Of a DNA stretch of 64,000 nt, positions 57,951 through 64,000 are shown in pieces. Origin of the DNA: Acidimicrobiaceae bacterium (GTDB lineage Bacteria > Actinomycetota > Acidimicrobiia > Acidimicrobiales > Ilumatobacteraceae); assembly GCA_020637295.1 (NCBI GenBank), contig JACJWF010000009.1, positions 1-64,000 on the forward strand, in the 5' to 3' direction. The position numbers and the translations under genes are program-made. Below the pieces are notes generated by a model. The model did no database searches and was not told where the DNA came from. It saw only the letters and a list, made by a program, of their open reading frames with translations. The stretch's first letter is position 1; the number at the start of each line of letters is the position of its first letter.

Positions 57951-60776
57951 ATGAGCGACAACTCCCGAGACGACACGGCGCCCGACGACGCGGCGCCAGC
58001 GGCGGCAGCCGTCGCGGCCACCATCGACCTGGACGATCTCTGGGTGCCGGAGGCCGACGCCCCCTTCGACGCCCCCTTCGACGGCCGGCTGGCGCGGATC
58101 GGGAGGCGGATCATCCGCCGGCCGTCCGAATGGCTGCACCGTCCGTGGCCGGCGGAGCGGCTGGTCCAGTACTTCACCGCCGTCATCGTGCTGCTCGGCT
58201 GCACGTTGGCGATCATGAAGGTCGTCCACCTCGACGCGATCTTCACGGACAACACGCCCACCGGCGGCGACATGGGTGCCCACGTGCTGGGCCCGGCGGA
58301 ACTGCGCGACAACCTGCTGCCCCACTTCCAGGTCACCGGGTGGAGCAATTCCTGGTACAACGGCTTCCCCCTGTACCGCTTCTACATGCTGCCGCCCGCG
58401 TTGCTGATCGTGTTCCTCAACGTGTTCATGCCGTACGGCATCGCCTTCAAGGTGGTGGTGGTCCTCGGGATCTTCACCCTGCCGTTCAGCTGCTGGGCGT
58501 TCGGTCGGCTCGCCCGCTTCCGCTACCCGGTGCCGGAGCTGATGGCACTGGCGGCGATGCTGTTCCTGTTCGACGAGAGCTTCAGCATCTACGGCGGCAA
58601 CGTGAAGAGCACGATGGCGGGGGAGTTCTCCTTCTCCATCGCGTTGTCGCTCGGCATGCTCGGCCTCGGGCTGTTCGCCCGCGGCCTGGAGACCGGCAAG
58701 CACCGGGTGAAGGCCGCGTTGGTCATCGCGCTGGCCATGTTGTCCCACGGCTTGGTGATGCTGGTGTGGCCGCTGCTGCTGCTGATCATGTGGCTGGTCT
58801 GGATGGACCGCACCCGGTTCGTCTACGGCCTCACCACGCTGCTCACGGCCGGGCTGCTCACCGCGTTCTGGTCGATCCCGTTCCTCCTCGGCACGAAGTA
58901 CATGACCGACATGAAGTACGGCTACCGCCCCAGCGGCGCGAACGACAGCTTCTGGGACATGTTCTTCCCCTGGACCCCGTTCCTCGACCTGCTGGTCACC
59001 GGTTTCGCGATCATCGGGTTCGTCGCCGCCGTCCTGAAACGCAACCTCAACGGCGCGTTCCTCGGCATCGCCTGCATCTTCCTCATGGCGTTCACATATG
59101 TGGCCAAGGACAGCCTGCCGATCATCGGCCTGCTGTGGAACCCGCGCCTGCTGCCGTTCCTGTACCTGCTGCGCCTGCTGCTGATGATGTACGGCATCGC
59201 CGAGACTGCCCGCTTCCTGGTGCGCGGCGTGCAACTGCGCGAGCTGAACGTCCGCACCGAGTGGATCACCGGGCTGGTGACGTTCTGCCTGGTGGGCTCG
59301 TCGGTGCTTGTCGGCGAGCTGTTCCTGTTCCGCGAGATGCCGGGTGCGGTCTACCGCCAGGTGCACGGGCAGACGGTGTACAGCTGGGGCCTCGGCGACT
59401 GGTACCCCATCTCGCTGACGGCGTCGTCCACCGACGCGCTCAGCGATGCCTGGCCGCGCTACAACTTCGAGGGGTACGAAGGCCGCCCGTACTACGGCGA
59501 GTACTACGACCTCGTCACGGCGATGGACGAGATCGGCGACGCTGACGGCTGCGGTCGGGCGCTGTGGGAGAACAACGGCGACACCGGCCTCTACGGCACC
59601 ACCATGTCCCTGATGCTGCTGCCCCATTGGACGGACGGATGCATCAGCAGCTCGGAGGGCCTGTTCTTCGAGGCCTCGGGTACCACCCCGTACCACTTCC
59701 TCACTGCGGCGGCCATGAGCGACCACAGCTCCAACCCCGTGCGCGAGCTGAGGTACACGGACAACAACGCCGCGGTCGGGGTGCCCATGCTGCAGAAGAT
59801 GGGCATCCGTTACGTGATGGTGTTCACCGACGCGGCCAAGCGCCAGGCGGCCAGCCGGCCAGAGCTGCAACTGCTCGAAGAGGTGGGCCCGTGGAAGATC
59901 TACCAGGTGGCCGACAGCGATGTCGTGGTGCCACTGACGGTGCAGCCGGTGGTGGTGAACGAGCGCGACGGCGACCAGCGCGAACGCCATCTGGAGCTGG
60001 GCACCAGCTGGTTCCAGAACCCGGAGGACTGGGCGGCCCTGCCGGCCAACGACGGTCCACCGGAGTGGCAGCGGATCGACGTGGAGGTGGACGAGTCACG
60101 GGCGAGTGAGCAGCCCAAGCGGGTGGACGTGGTGGTGCCGGGGGAGACGATCGACGTCGTCGACCTGCCGCAGATCACCGTGTCCAACTACCACATGGGT
60201 GAACAGGACCTGTCGTTCGACGTCAGCCAGGTCGGGGTGCCGGTGCTGGTGAAGGTCAGCTACTTCCCGAACTGGGAGGCCGAGGGTGCGGACGGCCCCT
60301 ACTGGGTGGCACCCAACTTCATGGTGGTGGTGCCGCGGTCCACCCATGTGCGCCTGAGCTTCGAGAAGTCGACCTCGGACTACCTGGCCTACCTGCTGAC
60401 GATCGTCGCGCTGGGCCTGCTGGTGCTCTGGCGGGTGATGGGCGACGTGGTGCACGCGTCACCGCATCCGTTCATGGTGCTGCCGGCCCGCGGCGGCGCG
60501 GGCGGCTCGGGCGACGGGCCCGACGATGCCGAGGACGGCACGGGCAGCTCCCTCTGGGAGTTGGTGCGCGACACCGGCGAGCCACCAGGGGATGAGGGCA
60601 AACCATGGGGTGGCGACGGTGAACCACCGGGTGGCGACGACGCCGGTGGCGGTGGTGCCGAACCCGAGGGCGGTGGCAGCGAAGCGGCGCCGGCCGCGGA
60701 GGAGGAACTGGTCCTCCCGCCGCGGGCGCAGGGTGCTGTCCGGGAGGGTGGCAGCGACCACCCCGATAGCGTGTAG
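57951..60776 (+). CDS. Large polytopic membrane protein (PTPS-related / GT-C-like)
   Basis: 941 aa. An acidic Ala/Asp-rich N-terminus (~1-60) precedes about 11 TM helices (~75-490). The segment TPTGGDMGAHVLGPAELRDN, then FPLYRFYMLPPALLIVFLNV, matches the group annotated 6-pyruvoyl-tetrahydropterin-synthase-related membrane proteins and looks like the Asp-bearing first loop of GT-C glycosyltransferases. A large extracellular domain (~500-800) follows, one further TM (YLLTIVALGLLVLWRVM), and a Gly/Pro/Glu-rich low-complexity tail of ~100 residues. A role in envelope glycan synthesis is inferred. ATG 57951 has AACAAT 10 nt upstream. phosphomannomutase follows after 6 bp. Confidence 0.75.
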   Translation: MSDNSRDDTAPDDAAPAAAAVAATIDLDDLWVPEADAPFDAPFDGRLARIGRRIIRRPSEWLHRPWPAERLVQYFTAVIVLLGCTLAIMKVVHLDAIFTDNTPTGGDMGAHVLGPAELRDNLLPHFQVTGWSNSWYNGFPLYRFYMLPPALLIVFLNVFMPYGIAFKVVVVLGIFTLPFSCWAFGRLARFRYPVPELMALAAMLFLFDESFSIYGGNVKSTMAGEFSFSIALSLGMLGLGLFARGLETGKHRVKAALVIALAMLSHGLVMLVWPLLLLIMWLVWMDRTRFVYGLTTLLTAGLLTAFWSIPFLLGTKYMTDMKYGYRPSGANDSFWDMFFPWTPFLDLLVTGFAIIGFVAAVLKRNLNGAFLGIACIFLMAFTYVAKDSLPIIGLLWNPRLLPFLYLLRLLLMMYGIAETARFLVRGVQLRELNVRTEWITGLVTFCLVGSSVLVGELFLFREMPGAVYRQVHGQTVYSWGLGDWYPISLTASSTDALSDAWPRYNFEGYEGRPYYGEYYDLVTAMDEIGDADGCGRALWENNGDTGLYGTTMSLMLLPHWTDGCISSSEGLFFEASGTTPYHFLTAAAMSDHSSNPVRELRYTDNNAAVGVPMLQKMGIRYVMVFTDAAKRQAASRPELQLLEEVGPWKIYQVADSDVVVPLTVQPVVVNERDGDQRERHLELGTSWFQNPEDWAALPANDGPPEWQRIDVEVDESRASEQPKRVDVVVPGETIDVVDLPQITVSNYHMGEQDLSFDVSQVGVPVLVKVSYFPNWEAEGADGPYWVAPNFMVVVPRSTHVRLSFEKSTSDYLAYLLTIVALGLLVLWRVMGDVVHASPHPFMVLPARGGAGGSGDGPDDAEDGTGSSLWELVRDTGEPPGDEGKPWGGDGEPPGGDDAGGGGAEPEGGGSEAAPAAEEELVLPPRAQGAVREGGSDHPDSV
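60767..60772 (+). promoter_or_regulatory. Leaderless -10 element (TAGCGT)
   Basis: TAGCGT is 10 nt before ATG 60783 and lies inside the last codons of the upstream membrane protein. Confidence 0.4.
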
Positions 60777-60782
60777 GGCCGC

Positions 60783-62156
60783 ATGTCCAACACCGATCCC
60801 CGGGTGCTCGACGACATCGTCAAGGCGTACGACGTCCGCGGCACCGTCCCTGACCAGATGAGTCCCGACGTGGCGTACGCGCTCGGCGTCGCCTTCGCTC
60901 GCTTCACCGCCGCCGTCCGCGTGCTGGTGGGGCGCGACATGCGCCCGTCGGGCGTGGAGCTGGTGGAGGCGTTCTCCCGCGGGGTGATGGAGCACGGGGT
61001 GGACGTCGTCGACCTCGGGCTGGCCAGCACCGATCTCGTCTACTACGCGGCGGGCACGATGGACTCGCCGGCGGCGATGTTCACGGCATCGCACAACCCG
61101 GCCCAGTACAACGGCGTCAAGTTCTGCCTCAGCGGCGCCCGGCCGGTGGGCGAGGGCTCCGGGCTGGAGCAGATCAAGGCGACGGCAGCCGACGTGCTGG
61201 CCGGCGGCGGCCCCGCGCCGGCGCAGACGGCGGGATCGTCGTCGTGCCGCAACCTGCTGGAGGCGTTCGCCGACCATGTGGTGTCGTTCGTCGATCGCTC
61301 GGCCATCCGTCCCCTGCGGGTAGTGGCCGACACGGCCAACGGGATGGGCGGCCTGGTGGTGCCGGCAGTGTTCGAACGGCTGCCGCAGATCACCCTCGAG
61401 GTGATGTACGGCGAGCTCGACGGCACGTTCCCCAACCACCCCGCGGACCCGCTGCAGCCCGCCAACCAGCGCGACCTGCAGGCCAGGGTCGTGGCCGGCG
61501 GCTTCGACGTCGGGCTGGCGTTCGACGGCGACGCCGACCGGGTGTTCGTGGTGGACGAGCACGGCCGCGGGCTGAGCGGGTCGGTCACCACCGCGCTGCT
61601 GGCCACGTCGGTCCTGCGGAACAACCCCGGGGCCACCATCCTGCACAACCTCATCTGCTCCCGCACCGTGCCGGAGGTCGTGCGCGAGCACGGCGGCGTG
61701 CCGGTGCGCACCAAGGTGGGCCACAGCTTCATCAAGCAGCGGATGCTGGAGACCGGTGCGGTGTTCGGTGGCGAGCACTCTGCCCACTACTACTTCCTGC
61801 GCAACTTCCGTGCCGACAGCGGCCTGATCGCGGCGATGATGGTGCTGGCCGAGATCAGCACCGCCCACACATCGCTGTCGGTGGCCCGCAAGCCGTTCGA
61901 GCGCTACTCGTCCAGCGGCGAGATCAACACCGCCGTGGACGACCCGCAGGCCGTCATCGAGCGCGTCGCCGCCGAATTCCGCGGCTTCGCCCAGGATCGC
62001 CTGGACGGGCTCACCGTCGATTGTGGCCCGTGGTGGTTCAACCTGCGGCCGTCGAACACCGAACCGCTCCTGCGCCTCAACCTCGAGGCGCCCAACCGGG
62101 ACGACTGCGATCAGCGGGTGGCGGAGTTGCTCGCGCTGATCACCAGCCTGCCCTGA
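60783..62156 (+). CDS. manB: Phosphomannomutase/phosphoglucomutase
   Basis: 457-aa alpha-D-phosphohexomutase that interconverts mannose-6-P and mannose-1-P (and probably glucose phosphates). Substrate entry: IVKAYDVRGTVPDQMSPDVA. The phosphoserine loop is FTASHNPAQYNGVKFC, the Mg-binding loop GLAFDGDADRVFVVDEHG, the sugar-binding loop GGEHSAHYYF and the phosphate-binding loop LRPSNTEPLLRLNLEA. Feeds the GDP-mannose/GDP-fucose route. The pair with the downstream Trm112-like gene is a conserved actinobacterial order. Confidence 0.94.
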   Translation: MSNTDPRVLDDIVKAYDVRGTVPDQMSPDVAYALGVAFARFTAAVRVLVGRDMRPSGVELVEAFSRGVMEHGVDVVDLGLASTDLVYYAAGTMDSPAAMFTASHNPAQYNGVKFCLSGARPVGEGSGLEQIKATAADVLAGGGPAPAQTAGSSSCRNLLEAFADHVVSFVDRSAIRPLRVVADTANGMGGLVVPAVFERLPQITLEVMYGELDGTFPNHPADPLQPANQRDLQARVVAGGFDVGLAFDGDADRVFVVDEHGRGLSGSVTTALLATSVLRNNPGATILHNLICSRTVPEVVREHGGVPVRTKVGHSFIKQRMLETGAVFGGEHSAHYYFLRNFRADSGLIAAMMVLAEISTAHTSLSVARKPFERYSSSGEINTAVDDPQAVIERVAAEFRGFAQDRLDGLTVDCGPWWFNLRPSNTEPLLRLNLEAPNRDDCDQRVAELLALITSLP

Positions 62157-62179
62157 CCCTCATCGCCTTGGAGGCAACC

Positions 62180-62416
62180 ATGTCACTGGACCCGCGCCTC
62201 GTCGCCGTCCTCGCCTGCCCCGTGGACAAGGGGCCGCTGTACTACCTCGGTGACGAGGGTGGTCTGTACAACCCGCGCCTTCGTCGCCGCTACCTGGTTC
62301 GCGACGGCATCCCGGTGATGCTGCCCGACGAGGCCGAGGACGTGCCCGCCGACGACGCCGAGGCCCTCGACGCCCGGATCGCCAGCGGCGAGCTGGCGCC
62401 CACGTTCGCCGCCTGA
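62180..62416 (+). CDS. Trm112-family (UPF0434) small protein
   Basis: 78-aa protein. It begins LDPRLVAVLACPVDKGPLYY and has YNPRLRRRYLVRDGIPVMLP, the Trm112/UPF0434 signature. Typical members have zinc-ribbon CPxCxxxL; here only one Cys remains (ACPVDKGPL), so it probably does not bind zinc. In eukaryotes Trm112 activates methyltransferases; the bacterial role is unclear. GGAGG (62170-62174) gives a strong ribosome-binding site. Confidence 0.85.
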   Translation: MSLDPRLVAVLACPVDKGPLYYLGDEGGLYNPRLRRRYLVRDGIPVMLPDEAEDVPADDAEALDARIASGELAPTFAA

Positions 62417-62467
62417 CGCTCACACCACGGTGCGGGGTCGCGCCCTGCCCGGCCGTGAGGGGGCTGG

Positions 62468-62473
62468 TAGCCT
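62468..62473 (+). promoter_or_regulatory. Leaderless -10 element (TAGCCT)
   Basis: TAGCCT is 10 nt before ATG 62484, which has no Shine-Dalgarno. Confidence 0.55.
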
Positions 62474-62483
62474 TCGTGCTCAC

Positions 62484-63938
62484 ATGAAGCGCCCCCTGCG
62501 TCTGCTGTTCGTCGCCGGCCTCGTCTCGGTGTCCTCCGTCATCCTTCCCAGCGCGCCTGCGGGCGCGCCGGTGGCCTCGGCTGCGGGCTGCACCCTCTGC
62601 GCCGGCGGCGAGTACCACCCCATCGCGCCGGTGCGGATCTTCGATTCGCGCACGCTGGAGGCCGTGCCGGAGTTGCCGATCAACGACGTCGCTCCGCTCG
62701 GCAGCAAGCCGCTGGGCGCCTCCAACCCGTCGTTCGACCTCCAGTTGCTGGGCATCGACGACCCCGAGTTCGAGAACCCCTGGGTCCCCACGGACGAGGG
62801 CATCCAGGCGGACGACATCCTCGCGGTGGCCGTCAGCGTCACCGTCATCTCGCCGACGGTCCGCGGCTACATGGGCGCCCACCCCACGGGGTCGCCGTCG
62901 GACACCTCCGTGCTCAACTTCGGCGCCGGCCAGACCGTCGCCAACCTCACCATCGTGCGCCCGGGTACCGGCGGTGAGCTGACGCTGTGGCTGCACGGCG
63001 ATGCGGCCGGCAGTGCCGACGTGGCGGTCGACGTCTACGGCTGGATCAGCACCTCCGGTTACCTCGGGGCCGATGACGTGGAGTCCGCGGACGAACGCGG
63101 CGGGCGGATCATCCCGGTCGGCCCCGGCCGGGTGTTCGACAACCGGCCAGGGACGCTCGGGCCGCAGGGGGTCCAGGAGATCGCCATCCGCGGCGCGGAC
63201 ACCGTGGTCGCCCCGATCATCACGGACATCGTGCCCGACAGCGCCGATGTGGAAGGTGTGGTGGTCAACATCACGGCCGTGCAGCCCACGGCCACCACCT
63301 TCATCAGCGCCCTGCCCGAGAACCCCGTCGGCATGCCCACCACCTCGAACGTCAACGTGCCCGCCGGGGCCATCAAGGCCAACATGGCGATGGTGCCCGT
63401 CGGGGCGGACGGCAAGATCCGGCTGTACAACCACAGCGGCAACGTCAAGCTGATCGTGGACGTGGTGGCCTACATCCTGAAGGGCGCCGACGAGACCCGC
63501 GCCGGTCGGGTGATCCCGCTCACCGCGCCGTTCCGGGCGCTGGACACCCGGCAGGTGGAGTTCGGTGGGGTGCCGCTGGGGCCGGGTGCCGCGGAGGACT
63601 GGGACTTCGCCCCGTTCGCCGACAGCGTGTCCATCGGCGGCGTGCCGGTGGGCCACCAGGCCGGCCTCATCGGCAACCTCACCAACGCCAAGCTCACCCG
63701 CCAGTACCCGACGGTGGGGGTCACCAGCTATCTCACGGTGTACCCCACGCCGGCAGTCAACGGGCAGCCGCCCACGGTCTCCAACGTCAACACGGTGGAG
63801 AGCGTCGCCTCGGACCCGAAGGCCGTGCCGAACATGGCACTCATCCGCTACAGCGACGATCTGAAGGTGCGCGTCTTCAACTATCAGGGCTACGCGCACT
63901 ACATCCTCGATGTCAGTGCCGTCATCCTGGCCGACTGA
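62484..63938 (+). CDS. Secreted protein of three surface repeat domains
   Basis: 484-aa exported protein. The signal peptide runs LRLLFVAGLVSVSSVILPSA and is cleaved near PVASAAG, followed by CTLC. Three repeats of ~120-150 residues start near residues 43, 207 and 340: IAPVRIFDSRTLEAVP, GPGRVFDNRPGTLGPQG and APFRALDTRQVEFGGV. Each ends in a VDVYGW / VDVVAYIL / LDVSAVIL strand. They are homologous in pattern to the C-terminal repeats of the SpoIID-domain protein at 46.3 kb. There is no catalytic domain, so it is probably a structural or adhesive surface protein. ATG 62484 is preferred over an upstream in-frame start because it begins the signal peptide. Confidence 0.75.
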   Translation: MKRPLRLLFVAGLVSVSSVILPSAPAGAPVASAAGCTLCAGGEYHPIAPVRIFDSRTLEAVPELPINDVAPLGSKPLGASNPSFDLQLLGIDDPEFENPWVPTDEGIQADDILAVAVSVTVISPTVRGYMGAHPTGSPSDTSVLNFGAGQTVANLTIVRPGTGGELTLWLHGDAAGSADVAVDVYGWISTSGYLGADDVESADERGGRIIPVGPGRVFDNRPGTLGPQGVQEIAIRGADTVVAPIITDIVPDSADVEGVVVNITAVQPTATTFISALPENPVGMPTTSNVNVPAGAIKANMAMVPVGADGKIRLYNHSGNVKLIVDVVAYILKGADETRAGRVIPLTAPFRALDTRQVEFGGVPLGPGAAEDWDFAPFADSVSIGGVPVGHQAGLIGNLTNAKLTRQYPTVGVTSYLTVYPTPAVNGQPPTVSNVNTVESVASDPKAVPNMALIRYSDDLKVRVFNYQGYAHYILDVSAVILAD

Positions 63939-63943
63939 CGGCC

Positions 63944-63949
63944 TAGGCT
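63944..63949 (+). promoter_or_regulatory. Possible -10 element (TAGGCT) for a gene beyond the window
   Basis: TAGGCT with no start codon at 6-10 nt, so if active it would give a transcript with a leader. The last 51 bases show no gene start. Confidence 0.25.
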
Positions 63950-64000
63950 GAGGGCCGACTGGGCTGATCAGAGGGCTGCCAGCTGGCACCGGCCCGGTTC

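Noticed and set aside
62160..63989. 609-codon minus-strand frame over the repeat protein
   Set aside because: Antisense shadow; the plus strand has a signal peptide, three repeats and a promoter element.

Overview
The window looks like chromosomal DNA of a high-GC actinobacterium, most probably class Acidimicrobiia (Ilumatobacter-like). This is inferred from the actinobacterial-type DapD, an MtrA/MtrB/LpqB-like operon, DUF3499 and DUF5719 proteins, a CofD/FbiA (F420) gene, LCP and SpoIID-type wall proteins, and many start codons lying 6-10 nt downstream of a TANNNT hexamer with no Shine-Dalgarno (leaderless mRNA). Genes are tightly packed with many ATGA, GTGA and TGATG junctions. No tRNA, rRNA, CRISPR array, transposase or phage gene was recognised, and no gene-free gap exceeds 300 bases.

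Layout: (1) 1-5.5 kb: two small membrane proteins, Tag glycosylase, DapD, a DUF2804 protein and LysS. (2) 5.7-13.1 kb: secreted M15 peptidase, an LpdA-like flavoprotein, RDD and DUF389 membrane proteins, a universal stress protein, and a response regulator-kinase-GerMN lipoprotein operon. (3) 13.2-16.5 kb: a DapB-family protein, acyl-CoA carboxylase alpha subunit, and biotin ligase transcribed divergently from it across an 18-bp gap. (4) 16.5-17.9 kb: three small unknown genes enclosed by 47-bp inverted repeats, with lower GC in the first gene. (5) 17.9-21.4 kb: LCP ligase and rmlC-rmlB-rmlD for dTDP-rhamnose. (6) 21.4-24.8 kb: HpaD-like dioxygenase, FAH-family enzyme, cupin and FAD monooxygenase (aromatic catabolism). 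(7) 25-31 kb: P450 and a LivK/F/H/M-G branched-chain-type ABC transporter with LivM and LivG fused. (8) 31-34 kb: glutamine-synthetase-like enzyme, GNAT, DUF455 protein. (9) 34-46 kb: surface-glycan block with GDP-fucose synthase, four GT4-like transferases, a mannose-1-P guanylyltransferase-like enzyme, an epimerase-fold protein, Gmd and a flippase, plus CofD. (10) 46-64 kb: SpoIID/LytB protein with C-terminal repeats, phasin-like protein, giant GT2 membrane protein with a DUF5719 partner, thioredoxin-like protein, FtsH, DUF3499, CPBP protease, a 941-aa membrane protein, phosphomannomutase, Trm112-like protein and a second secreted repeat protein.

The genes fit together best as a cell-envelope glycan programme. 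Phosphomannomutase and the guanylyltransferase would make GDP-mannose, and Gmd and Fcl would convert it to GDP-fucose. RmlB/C/D make dTDP-rhamnose (rmlA is not in the window). Several glycosyltransferases and a Wzx-like flippase build and export the polymer, and the LCP protein attaches it to peptidoglycan.

The least explained structures are non-coding: the inverted-repeat cassette at 16.5-17.9 kb, a 192-bp imperfect palindrome at 24.8-25.0 kb, helically phased CACTCG arrays at 2.7 and 34.1 kb, and a perfect 41-bp palindrome at 42.6 kb.
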